From assembly GCA_963738135.1 (NCBI GenBank), contig CAVTVK010000004.1:682001-746000 (forward strand): a DNA stretch of 64,000 nt, read 5' to 3'. Made by a program: the position numbers and the translations under genes. The first letter of the stretch is position 1, and every line of letters starts with the position of its first letter. Under the pieces are notes generated by a model, which saw only the letters and a program-made list of their open reading frames with translations, was not told the origin of the DNA and made no database searches. This stretch comes from Bog-473 sp963738135. Lineage in GTDB: Bacteria > Actinomycetota > Acidimicrobiia > Acidimicrobiales > RAAP-2. Below are positions 17,936 to 27,000 of this stretch, one piece after another.

Positions 17936-17965
17936 CGAATGGTCCAGGCAGAGGAGGAAACCGCC

Positions 17966-18523
17966 GTGTCGCCGACTGAGGCGCCAGGACAACCAGCGCA
18001 AATTAGGGACCTCGCACTCCGAGGTCGCAGACGACTCGCCATCGTCGCAATCGTGCGCACAAGTCTCACGATCGCATTGGTCGTGACCATCTACTTCCTG
18101 CTCCCGTTTGATCACGGCTCAAATGCTGGGGCGGTGGCGGAGCTCACAGTGGGAGTCCTCGCGCTCGTGGCAATCATCGTTTGGCAGATCCGCAGGATCG
18201 TTGGGTCCGATCACCCCATCAGCCGGGCCGTTGAGGCGCTCGCACTCAGTGTGCCCCTCTACGTGCTGCTCTTCGCGACGACGTATTTCCTCATGGCTCG
18301 GGCAAATCAGGCTTCCTTCGCCGGAACCCTCAGCCGCACCGATGCCATGTACTTCTCCTCCACCATCTTTACGACCGTTGGCTTCGGAGACGTCACTGCA
18401 AAGAGCGAGGCCGCCCGTCTGGTGGTCACGGGGCAGATGTGGCTGGATCTGCTGTTCTTGGGTCTGGTGGTCCGGCTCGTCGTGAACGCGGTCAAGTTCA
18501 GTCAACAGCGCCGAGCTACCTGA
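17966..18523 (+). CDS. Two-TM potassium channel (Ion_trans_2)
   Basis: This 185-aa protein has two N-terminal helices and a pore module: the helix VPLYVLLFATTYFLMA, a pore helix, the selectivity filter TTVGFGDVT and the inner helix QMWLDLLFLGLVVRLVV. The filter TVGFGD is that of K+ channels. GTG 17966 has GAGGAGG 8 nt upstream and is preferred over ATG 17939, which directly abuts the FUSC stop. No regulatory RCK domain is attached. Likely role is potassium flux or membrane potential. Confidence 0.88.
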   Translation: MSPTEAPGQPAQIRDLALRGRRRLAIVAIVRTSLTIALVVTIYFLLPFDHGSNAGAVAELTVGVLALVAIIVWQIRRIVGSDHPISRAVEALALSVPLYVLLFATTYFLMARANQASFAGTLSRTDAMYFSSTIFTTVGFGDVTAKSEAARLVVTGQMWLDLLFLGLVVRLVVNAVKFSQQRRAT

Positions 18524-18994
18524 GCTGGGGATCGCGGGCCACATCGCCCGCTGGCTCTGTGCTCGATTGAATCGCCCGTAGACCAACCCCAAAATCACTT
18601 TGGATTGGTCAACCTTCGTGCCCATAGCGTGCCCATAGGAACGAGAAACAGAACGAAACAGCCAGCGACAACGAGGCGAACCTCGATTTCTGTTCGCTGA
18701 ACAGGACCTTCTGCTTCGATTGCTGTTCAGGTTGTTTCTTCGCCAAACTGAAGAACCGACCCGAAAAGCGTGAGGTCACCGGATCGACGCCGGTCCCGAA
18801 TCTCGTTCCAGACCGCCCACCACTAGCTGTAGAAACCAGCGCAGCTCGAGGGATCGAGGGCTCACCGGCGCGCCTTGCACTGGGTCCGGTGGGCGTGCTC
18901 CCACCTGGCGCCAAAGAGACCGCCCATGAGGCCCTCGAGCGACAGGCCTCCACGATCTCAATCTGGCGCACTACCCGATCGGCAAACTGTGGCC
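18524..18994. other. Intergenic region, no supported gene
   Basis: This stretch of about 470 bp separates the K+ channel from pdxH. It contains a tandem gtgcccatag pair (near 18617-18637) and AT-richer sequence near 18600-18760. A T-arm-like inverted repeat ACCGG/CCGGT lies near 18778-18795. None of these is strong enough to call a gene, tRNA or att site. Confidence 0.4.
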
Positions 18995-19591
18995 ATGGAC
19001 AAAGCGTCCGTCGATCCCGATCCGATGACCCAGCTGTCCCGATGGCTCGAGGTGCGCGACGCTGGCGAGCCCATGCCCGAGGCGATGGCAGTTGCCACAG
19101 CCACGCCCGATGGGCGCCCAGCCTCCAGAATGGTGCTGCTCCGAGGTATCGATCACCGAGGTCTGGTCTTCTACACCGACCGGGAAAGCGACAAGGGTCG
19201 AGACCTGAGGGCGAATCCAGTTGCCGCTGCCCTCTTTCATTGGTTCCTGCCTGTGCATCGGCAGGTCCGGGTGACTGGAGCAGTGGAGGTGGTCGATGAC
19301 GATCAGTCGGACGCCTACTGGCGGTCGCGGCCGCCAGGGGCCCGTCGTAGCGCCGTCGCAAGCCACCAGAGTGAGGTGGTTGTGAGTCGAGCGGTGCTCG
19401 AAGAGCGGGTGGCCGAGCTGGCCGAGGCGTTCCCCGAGCAAACGGGGCCACCGCGCCCTCCTCGATGGGGCGGTTACCGGATCCGGCCCGAGGTCGTCGA
19501 ATTTCGGGAAGAAGGACCGGACCGCCTGCACGATCGGCTCCGCTACCAGGCGCGGTCCGGAGGCTTGGGGATCGAGCGGTTGTCACCCTGA
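18995..19591 (+). CDS. pdxH: Pyridoxamine 5'-phosphate oxidase
   Basis: This FMN enzyme oxidises pyridoxine or pyridoxamine 5'-phosphate to pyridoxal 5'-phosphate. The 198-aa protein has the FMN-binding block ASRMVLLRGIDHRGLVFYTD, then LFHWFLPVHRQVRVTGAVE. The C-terminal dimerisation block is PEVVEFREEGPDRLHDRLRY, ending GIERLSP, the usual end of PdxH. Length is slightly short of the usual 210-220. Start is ATG 18995. It sits alone between two gene-poor stretches. Confidence 0.9.
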   Translation: MDKASVDPDPMTQLSRWLEVRDAGEPMPEAMAVATATPDGRPASRMVLLRGIDHRGLVFYTDRESDKGRDLRANPVAAALFHWFLPVHRQVRVTGAVEVVDDDQSDAYWRSRPPGARRSAVASHQSEVVVSRAVLEERVAELAEAFPEQTGPPRPPRWGGYRIRPEVVEFREEGPDRLHDRLRYQARSGGLGIERLSP

Positions 19592-19613
19592 CAACCTGGC
19601 CGTATGCACAAGT

Positions 19614-19928
19614 TCAACTCGAAGGACCGCAATACCGGGGGGGGGGAGGGGTCACCTTGCGGTAGCGACAAGCCCCGACGCGACCGAGACCCACCTCTTT
19701 CAGAACTGAAACCGTTCTCCTCATCTCTCGATCTATGTCGTCGATCGTTTTTGCCACATCGGCCGCTGCTCTGTCGTCCGTCTCAAGCAATAGAGCCGGC
19801 GAGGTCTTGTTCGGCGGGATTGCAGCCCGAATCAGCTCCGCGAACCGAGGCTGAAGCTCCTCAACCTCACTGCCGCGGACTTCGAGTTCGACCTCGAGCT
19901 GCTCGATTAAGGGGGATTCGTCGGGCAC
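19614..19928 (-). CDS. Possible small hypothetical protein
   Basis: This 104-aa ORF starts at GTG 19928. The N-terminal half looks protein-like (PLIEQLEVELEVRGSEVEEL, then TIDDIDREMRRTVSVLKEVG, coiled-coil-like). Its 3' end runs over the dispersed repeat at 19627, so the true end may differ. No family is recognised and the ribosome-binding site is weak. Confidence 0.4.
   Translation of the reverse strand: MPDESPLIEQLEVELEVRGSEVEELQPRFAELIRAAIPPNKTSPALLLETDDRAAADVAKTIDDIDREMRRTVSVLKEVGLGRVGACRYRKVTPPPPRYCGPSS
19627..19674. repeat. Dispersed repeat, copy 2
   Basis: Matches 7738-7780: ccgcaatacc, a run of ten G's with one A-containing extension, then gtagcgacaagcc. The G run is longer than in copy 1 and is prone to sequencing error. 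Confidence 0.6.
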
Positions 19929-20092
19929 TTTCCAATCTTAGATGGGGTGGAAAGAAAGGCGAATAATGCAAGTGCGAACAATTCGAAGACAACATCTCCG
20001 ACGATTGTGCCTGTGCGTGCACCTCAGGACGAGCCTAATCCGGCCGCGCAGGCCGGGCTGGGCCGGCGCCGGCGCCACCGGGAACGGAGGGG

Positions 20093-20934
20093 CTACGTTG
20101 CTGGTTCCGCAATGTAGCGGCGCAGTAAGGCGAGGAGTGCAAGGCGGGCGGACCGGTCGACCTCTGGCAGTCCCGCCGTGTAGCGGGACGTCACCACTTT
20201 GCCCGTTAGTGGTCGGCCGGCTTCGATGTCCTCAAGCGCATCTACGACGCTCCTAAGCCTCTTGCTCCTAGTTGCGAGAATTGGCCCGTCATTTCAAACC
20301 AGTTGATGTTCGAATCGGACACGTCGATGGGCTGAGGCTCGGGCATCATCGCCCACGCCTCTTCAACCAGATCCTCGAGATGTGGCGCAACAGGAGCATG
20401 GCGATATATCGCGAAAGACATGGATTGGAGGGTCTTCTGCACGACCTCACCTTCGCGGTCCGTCAATTTGGCCACCTGGGCTGGTAGCCAAACCAGATTC
20501 GGCACGAACGAGTTCAATATCGGTATACGGCTCGCTAGATCTGCGTGCTGAACCTTCCTCCACACGTGTGACGCGACGAACTCGCTTCCCATGCGTGCAC
20601 CACTGAGGCTTCCGCCATTAGGTGTCTTTACAGACAGGCTCCGCGGGAGGCCCTTCACGAGGGAATTGTCGTCCCGCAGGTATCCCTGCTGGTCCGGGGC
20701 GCCCCACATGTCAGGAAGGCCCTTTGCCTTGTCTCCTCGGCATTTCGCATCCCTGACAACCCATGGAAGGAGGACCGGCCAGTCGCGGTAGACCTCACGC
20801 GGCAGCCAGATGCCCATTGCTTCGAGCATCATCTGCGGAACTTTGGCGAAGAGTTCTGGCTCCTTATTCGACGCGTCTTGAAAGAATCGGTAAAGAAGAT
20901 CATCTCCGTGCACGATCTTGGACTGCTTTGCCAT
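20093..20934 (-). CDS. Hypothetical protein, probably frameshifted near its C-terminus
   Basis: ATG 20934 follows AAGGAG with good spacing. The first frame gives 230 aa and ends at 20242. After about 20297 a second frame reads NDGPILATRSKRLRSVVDAL and IEAGRPLTGKVVTSRYTAGL to a TAG at 20093, and it looks more like real protein than the first frame's tail. A joined product would be about 280 aa. The family is not recognised. Notable stretches are PWVVRDAKCRGDKAKGLPDM and FVASHVWRKVQHADLASRIP. It lies beside the defence locus and has the same strand, so a defence role is possible but unproven. Confidence 0.55.
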
Positions 20935-21398
20935 CCGGCTCCTTTTAGATCGATGTGCTTTCGTCAACAACGGAACGCCGGCCTTGCCGCGTTTGACTAC
21001 GGATCAAAAGATTGGGGGTCGAACCCTCCGAGCGCGCCAGCTTCGTGCGTTTAGCTACCCCGGCGGGTTAACAGTTGACATAGGCGAACGGCGATTGCGC
21101 TCCTAGCTTCCAATAGTGAGAGACACTTCTCCCGAAGCAGTACGAGAGTTCCGGGGCTGGCCCGCCCACATAGCCCCACGGCGGTCTGCCTGAGCGGATC
21201 GTTTTCCCACTCTGGATCTCCCTGCTGGCGAGTGCGCCAGACCTCGATTCGCCACACGCCCCGAGTTACGCCATGGACTACATCGAACCCACATTGAGCA
21301 CCATTTCTGCGGGGGCCCACACTTCCACCAACCGGCTGTCGCCTCCAGCGGTTGCCACTTCACAACGGGCACGGCTCGCAATGGAAGCGAGCCGACAA
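20935..21398. other. Gap between hypothetical gene and tRNA-Gly
   Basis: Apart from the tRNA-Arg fragment this stretch holds no gene I can support. A minus-strand reading from about 21320 to 21051 (GVWRIEVWRTRQQGDPEWEN) might be a protein remnant. A perfect 7-bp hairpin GGCTCGC/GCGAGCC at 21373-21393 lies just after the 3' end of tRNA-Gly and could end its transcription, though no T-run follows. Confidence 0.4.
20992..21039 (+). pseudogene. tRNA-Arg(ACG) 3' fragment
   Basis: The fragment starts in the anticodon stem. TTTGA-CTACGGA-TCAAA gives a perfect stem and the loop with anticodon ACG. A T-arm GGGGG...CCTCC (one T short of the normal loop) and a 3' acceptor strand CGAGCGC followed by GCCA complete it. 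The D-arm and 5' acceptor strand are missing. Such 3' tRNA pieces are typical leftovers of integration into a tRNA gene. Confidence 0.8.
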
Positions 21399-21472
21399 TG
21401 GAGCGGGTGACGGGAATCGAACCGGCGTTCCGAGCTTGGGAAGCTCGTGTTCTGCCTCTGAACTACACCCGC
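21399..21472 (-). tRNA. tRNA-Gly(CCC)
   Basis: Complete cloverleaf: acceptor GCGGGTG/CACCCGC, anticodon arm CGAGC-TTCCCAA-GCTCG with anticodon CCC, T-arm GCCGG-TTCGATT-CCCG, discriminator T and an encoded CCA (21399-21401). It lies inside the 31-kb element, next to the defence locus. It may be an element-borne tRNA or the target of an older, nested insertion. Confidence 0.92.
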
Positions 21473-21524
21473 GTGGCGGACTCATTATGCCCGATCGAGC
21501 ATTGCCGTCGCTGCGTCGGGTCCG

Positions 21525-22814
21525 CTAACCGGCAGGGGGCTCGCTCGGTCCGTTGGGTTGTCTCGGGGATGGTCCAGATCCTGCGCCTGGATGGGCATTC
21601 TTCTTACCGATGAGGGACCGCAGCTGCGAGGGTACCGGTCGAGGTTGTGCCGGGCTCGGGATCGCTCTGCGTCTAGGGCGGATGAGCGAGGGTCCTTTGC
21701 GCTCACGAGGCGGCATCCCGAGCATTTGGGTCGCAATCGCGTGGCCGATGACCTCGGCTAGGAGTGGCGGCGTCGCGTTTCCGGCCATCCGTAGCTGCGA
21801 ACGCACGGAACCGGCGAGGCTCCAGTCGTCGGGGAAGCTCTGCAGTCGAAGTCGCTCACGAACAGTCAGCTGCCGGTTATTCCAGTGGAACGGGCCTGTT
21901 GACGGTCCCGGGCTCGCCGAAAGCGTCCATGACGGTCGATCTCTTGCGAGCTTTAGGAGGAAGGACCAATAGCGGGTGCGATAGCCGAACAGCTCCTCTC
22001 CTCCTCCATGGGCGGTCAGCCACTGGTAGTTCGCGCCCTCTGGGATCGAGGGTAGGAGCTCGCTGGCCCAGGTGCCCAGAGGAATGAGCGCAGAGGCGGG
22101 ATCGGGGAGATCGCCGATCGCGTCCCAAGCCCGCATCGGGCGATTCCTGTGTGTCGCTTCAGGCGGCTCTAGGAACTTTCCATCTCGACTTGCAACCACA
22201 ATGGCTCGACGACGGTGCTGGGGCACTCCGTAGTCCGCTGCGTCGAGGACGTGATGGTGCAACGCATAACTTGAGCCAAGGTCTCGGTTGATCCTCTCAA
22301 GGCCACGGTGAAGCACTCGCATTGCGCCGTGATCTGAGCGAACGAATCCCACCACGTTTTCGATGAGCAGCACCTTGGGTTGGAACCTTCTCACGAAACC
22401 GATGGTCGCGTGGACTGTTGCGGCGCGATCATCCTGCATGCCGCGGCGACCAGAAGAGCGCCATTGGGCCGCATAGGAGAAAGGCTGGCAGGGAGGCCCG
22501 GCAGCGAGGATGTCAACCTCACCAGGCTCCAATCCTGTATCGCGCGGTTGCAGTCTCTTTGCAGCCCTCACAGCATCAAACGGCTCAAGGCGCTTCCACG
22601 AAGGTCGATTCATTTCCAAGGTCGCGAGACAGTCCTCGTCACTCTCGATGTAGGCGACAGTCTGTAGCCCTGCTGCCTCGAGGCCTAGATCGAGTCCTCC
22701 CGCGCCGGTGAAGAGGGAGAGTACGACGCCCCCATTTCCGATCGAGCCATTGTTGCGTGAGGTGTCACTCACCGCATTGCGCCGGCGTGTTGGATTGCAT
22801 GACGCAGAGCTCAC
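21525..22814 (-). CDS. C5-cytosine DNA methyltransferase (DruM-like)
   Basis: This 429-aa enzyme transfers a methyl group from SAM to C5 of cytosine. Conserved motifs run in order: I LSLFTGAGGLDLGLEAAG, IV AAGPPCQPFSYA with the catalytic Cys, VI LLIENVVGF, VIII PQHRRRAIVV and X RMAGNATPPLLAEVIG. A basic Pro/Arg-rich tail of about 60 residues follows. Start GTG 22814 or GTG 22772; neither has a strong ribosome-binding site. It is the last gene of the minus-strand defence operon and presumably marks host DNA. The pairing with a Vsr nuclease at the other end of the operon supports a true 5mC system. Confidence 0.92.
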   Translation of the reverse strand: MSSASCNPTRRRNAVSDTSRNNGSIGNGGVVLSLFTGAGGLDLGLEAAGLQTVAYIESDEDCLATLEMNRPSWKRLEPFDAVRAAKRLQPRDTGLEPGEVDILAAGPPCQPFSYAAQWRSSGRRGMQDDRAATVHATIGFVRRFQPKVLLIENVVGFVRSDHGAMRVLHRGLERINRDLGSSYALHHHVLDAADYGVPQHRRRAIVVASRDGKFLEPPEATHRNRPMRAWDAIGDLPDPASALIPLGTWASELLPSIPEGANYQWLTAHGGGEELFGYRTRYWSFLLKLARDRPSWTLSASPGPSTGPFHWNNRQLTVRERLRLQSFPDDWSLAGSVRSQLRMAGNATPPLLAEVIGHAIATQMLGMPPRERKGPSLIRPRRRAIPSPAQPRPVPSQLRSLIGKKNAHPGAGSGPSPRQPNGPSEPPAG

Positions 22815-22874
22815 TCGATCGGCGGCCGACCGTCAAGTCGCTCTGTGATCGATCGAATCGCACCTGGTCAGACC

Positions 22875-24008
22875 TTATGCGATGACGCTCATCGTGGTTG
22901 ACCATCGCCAGCGGAGGTGTCGTTCCGCCCCAGTGAGTTCGGCGCCGGCCACGGCGATCTGACTTCCGGCGACCGCAGTCTCGGTGGGAGCCAAGGACAC
23001 GATCCACCCTGGTCCGGTGGAATCAATCGGGCTATCGGCCGTTATCTCAAGGTTCGAGCCGTCTGCCCCTGGTGACACCTTGTCGATGTGCCCGAGGACA
23101 GAGCCGTGGCTCCATGTCGATTCAAGGGCCCTCCAATATGGCCCGCACGTCACGCGAAAAGGACACCAGCGACAACCGTCGTTCGACGGCAGCGCAAGGG
23201 TCTCGAGCGTCCCTCCGACGCGAGCCGCCTCATATTTGTTGCGAGTTGACTCGACCTGGCCGACAAGCGCGTTGACCTCATCGTGATCGAGAGGACGTGT
23301 CCAGCGTCGACCAGAGGCGTCCTCAACTGCGATCTCACTGACACGGTCGCCTGTGGCAACCTCGACCAGATGCCCGTAGAGCATCAATTGTCGCAGCTGG
23401 GCCGTGGTGGGATCGGCCTGGTTGAGACCCATCTTGAGGTCCACGATTCGCCTAGCATTCTTGGCTCCTTCCACTCGGTCGGGTCGACCGCGCAAGCGAT
23501 TAGCGTCATCACGAAGCTCCTGTTCAACGAGAACGGGGGCTCGGTGCTCGTCAACTGACGATCCATCTACCTTGCGAAGGCGCAGAGCGCGCCGGATGAC
23601 CCGCGCCTTGGTCAGGTGATAGCCGGGCCATTCTTCTGGTACAGGTGGCGTTGCAGGTTCCCATGCCTTTGCGAGGTCGTGGCTGGCTCGTTCGACATGG
23701 CTCGTCCATGAGCCTTCGACCGTTGAGCGTTCCAGCATCTCGTCTTCACTATCCATGAAGAGTGCCCTTCCTGCGTCCTCCATGACGCCGTGCGCGACGA
23801 TGCCCAGTTCAGAGAAGGTGCTCGGCCGGCTGAGAGACCGAGACGCGGAATCAGTCCGCCACGCGACACGGTAGCTGCAATCGATGAGGTCATTCGCCAA
23901 CGTTGGGGAGATCCAGTCGATTGACCCCGGGTTGGGCTGTGGAAGCTCAGGCACCACGAGAGAGATGGTGGAACACTTGAGCTGGAATTCTCTGTAGTAC
24001 CCACGCAT
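22875..24008 (-). CDS. PD-(D/E)XK (Cas4/RecB-like) nuclease
   Basis: This 377-aa protein has the RecB/Cas4 layout: ISPTLANDLIDCSYRVAW (tryptophan-bearing first motif), IVAHGVMEDAGRALF (motif I His), then GRPDRVE...RRIVDLKMG (the D...DxK core) and QLRQLMLYGHL (QxxxY). A C-terminal GCRWCPFRVTCGPYW may complete a 4Fe-4S site. The tail after residue 300 resembles a small beta domain. It overlaps the 3' end of the large helicase gene, so both belong to one operon. The start may be ATG 24008 or a GTG nearer 23957. Confidence 0.75.
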   Translation of the reverse strand: MRGYYREFQLKCSTISLVVPELPQPNPGSIDWISPTLANDLIDCSYRVAWRTDSASRSLSRPSTFSELGIVAHGVMEDAGRALFMDSEDEMLERSTVEGSWTSHVERASHDLAKAWEPATPPVPEEWPGYHLTKARVIRRALRLRKVDGSSVDEHRAPVLVEQELRDDANRLRGRPDRVEGAKNARRIVDLKMGLNQADPTTAQLRQLMLYGHLVEVATGDRVSEIAVEDASGRRWTRPLDHDEVNALVGQVESTRNKYEAARVGGTLETLALPSNDGCRWCPFRVTCGPYWRALESTWSHGSVLGHIDKVSPGADGSNLEITADSPIDSTGPGWIVSLAPTETAVAGSQIAVAGAELTGAERHLRWRWSTTMSVIA

Positions 24009-27000
24009 CTGACATCACGACCTCAGCAATTCCAAGGTCGGTCCCGGCCGAGTCGTAAGCCACCGCCTGTATCTGGTTGAAGGACTGCTCATCATGCCTC
24101 CACAAAGGGTGGCCAACGACGACGCCCCGTTTTCGGTCAGCTCGGAAGATCGCAAAGAGACCACCCTCAACCTCCTCCACCTGGAAGTCGACGACGCGGA
24201 AGGCACGTACGAAGGAACTCGCAAGCGTGTCGACTCGATCGAGCCACCGGCTCGTATCGAGGGGCAGGTCCGCTGCCAGATCGGCGACGTCTAGCGCAAG
24301 GCGCCAGTCCAAAGCCCCGTGCAGTCTCCGGTTGTCGTAGCTCCGCAAGCAGTCAGGACAAGAATCAGTGCACTCTTGGTGTGCTTGGGCACTAAAGCGG
24401 GTTGCCAGGTCTCCGCGGATGTCAGCGAGCACTCCCTGGAGGTTCTCAGGTCGGCCGAGCTGAGTCGCATAACCGGCACCATTCTCCAATGCGTCAGCGA
24501 TGAAGATCCGCTGACTTCGAACGTCGTTGAGCCACGCGGGTTGTAGCCCAACCTGGAGTTCGTCCGCGTGGACATCGAGTGTCACCTGACATCCGCGCCG
24601 CAGGACCTCCGCAAACGACCAAATCGCGGACAGGCCGGCCGGCATCAGAGCCTTGCTTGTTGGGATCACCCTACTCTGCAGAGCTAGGCGGTCAAGGGTC
24701 AGCACGAGCACGTCTGTCGGTCGCACATCACCAATCGCGATTGGCGGCAGGCGAGTCGCTCCATCGACCCGCCGCGAAATCCATCCTCGTAGAGGCTCTC
24801 GTCGTCGCAGACCACGCTTCGATCCGACGCACGCACCACTTCGAAGAGGTTCCCCCGATTGTCGTTCACCTTGACGACCTCAGCCTGGTCAAGCACTCGG
24901 ATCGACATGGCGCCAATTGGGCTCGGCGATGCTCGCCCCTCGGGGTTGACTGCAAGCTGGGGGCTTCCAGCGCTTGATACGGGTTCGTTCAGGTCATCGA
25001 AGTCGACTGGGATGTAGTCAGTCCGGAATCCCAGAGGCTGATGTAGAGGAACCCGCTGTCGTGGGGTTCCGCAGATAGCGCACACGGAGGGTTCAGCATC
25101 GCCTGCCACTTCGACGTCGACCGTGCCACACTCGATGCAACGGAGCATGGGGATTTCAGGGCCCAGCGGATCCTTCGGGCGGGCCTGAGGGCCAACAACA
25201 TCGTAGGCGGCAAAGCCAACTGCTGTGTGTACCCATCCCTCCTTCACGGTCTGTGCCCCGGGAGCAAACGACGAGATGGCCATATCCAGGGCTCGATCGG
25301 TGATTGCGAATTCGTCGAGCTGTTGTCGTCGCCGGATTGAGCGACCGTAGAGGGAGCGAACCGTGCTGGGGAACCCGAACATGGGGAGAACGCCGGCGTT
25401 TCGCGAGCAGTTCACTCAGCTCGTCCTGGTTGTAGTAGGGGTTGTCGATAGCTGCCTGGACAGAGCCGACGAGCGAGCTTCGGCACCACTGAACAAGAAT
25501 GTCCACCGCCGGTGGTGCAAGTTGGGTGTATGCGGCGAGGCGGCGGACGACGTTCGGCACGTCGCTGGACTGCGACAGCCACCCGACAATCTCATCTCGG
25601 CGCTCCGGCCACTCGTCGGTGCGACCAAATGTGCCATGAAGGCTCTCACCGGTTCTGACCGGTGGTTGCCTGCAGGTCCGAAATGCTCGACGCAAGAGTT
25701 CGGCTGCTGCAACACGCCTCACGATGCGGTCGCGCCCAAGGTCTAGGTAAGGCTGCGGGGGATCTTCGCCAGTCATACGCTCGCTGTGGGTGAAGTAATA
25801 CTCATCGTGACTGCGATCGCGTACGAGGGTCAAAGCGTAGGAGAAGGCCTGTCCGGCTCGCCCAGCTCGCCCAACCCGTTGTTGGTAGTTGAAACGCTGT
25901 GGCGGTACATTCGCCATCATCACCGAGCGCAGGGAACCGATGTCGACTCCGACCTCCATTGTGGTCGTGACGCTCAACACATCAACCGGAGTGGTAAGGA
26001 AGTTCTCGTCAGGAGGCGGCAGCAAGGCCCCGCGAAAATGGCGTTGTCGCTCTCGTTGTAATGAGAGTGGCTTTGTTTGGCCGGTTAGCTCGGCAACATG
26101 AAGTCGACGAGGAGGTAGCGATGCTAGCCAGCCGTAGTAATCCATCACATCGTGGGCTGGTGTCGGGTTCGCGTCGAGGGGTCGATTGCAGCCAGTAGCG
26201 GTGCATATGCCTCCCGCGTGGTGGAGATGCACGCGAGAGCAGCGCGGACAGTTCCATCGGTGTGCGCTCGTCGCGACGACTAGCTCTAGCCTTGAGTCTG
26301 CAGAGGCCGTTGCGAGCACCCAGCCGGGTGCAACACCTGACTGATCGAGCGCGGTCTCTGCAAAGTCAAAGAGGTCAGTTGGGTTCACCCCTTGCAGATT
26401 GGCTACGGCCTCTAGATACTCTCGCACGGCTCTAGGCATTCCCGAGCTGGGATTGCCACCTGCGTACCGGCGAGCGGTGCCGAGGATGCGGATCACGGCG
26501 CGTACGACCTCCGCCGTCAGATGAGATGGGATCGGCGAGCTGCCGCTTCCGATCGCGGCATCTACCCATCCGATCCCAATCGATTCCACGTCGCGTCCAG
26601 CGCGGTCGAAGATCGAACTCGCCAGCTCGGTCGCGAGTGACTCTCGCTGGCGGTCGAGGTCGTGAACAGTAAGCTCAGGTGCGAGGGTGAGCCACAGCCC
26701 TTCGAGTGGGGGGCGATGGACGCGGTTCCAGGGTAGGTTGCGATCGACGAGCAGCCTTGTCATCGAGGCCTTTGGACCAGCGGGGTTGATGCCCAGATCG
26801 ACGAGCTCCGTCATCGTGCGCTGAAGCAGAACCGGCCATGCCCGCCGCCCGGCCATTTGCTCCTCAGTTGTCTCGAATAGCTCGATCCGTGTGACGTCCT
26901 CTGGGGTTGAAGACCCAAGTGACAGCCGCATAAAGGCGCGGATCAGCGCCGGATCGCGAGTCGAGAAGCTCATCGAAGACCGCACGCTGTGGCCGGTTGA

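Noticed and set aside
18609..18760. Minus-strand reading ending in WARYGHEG, as at the C-terminus of some phage integrases
   Set aside because: No integrase catalytic motifs occur upstream in any frame, and the plus strand there holds pdxH; the resemblance is limited to a few residues.
18778..18815. tRNA 3'-end-like sequence (ACCGG/CCGGT stem)
   Set aside because: The loop ATCGACG departs from the invariant TTC-A pattern, and no acceptor strand or CCA can be placed.
22875..24008. CRISPR-associated Cas4
   Set aside because: The nuclease has Cas4/RecB motifs and a cysteine cluster, but no cas1, cas2 or array is nearby; it belongs to the defence operon.
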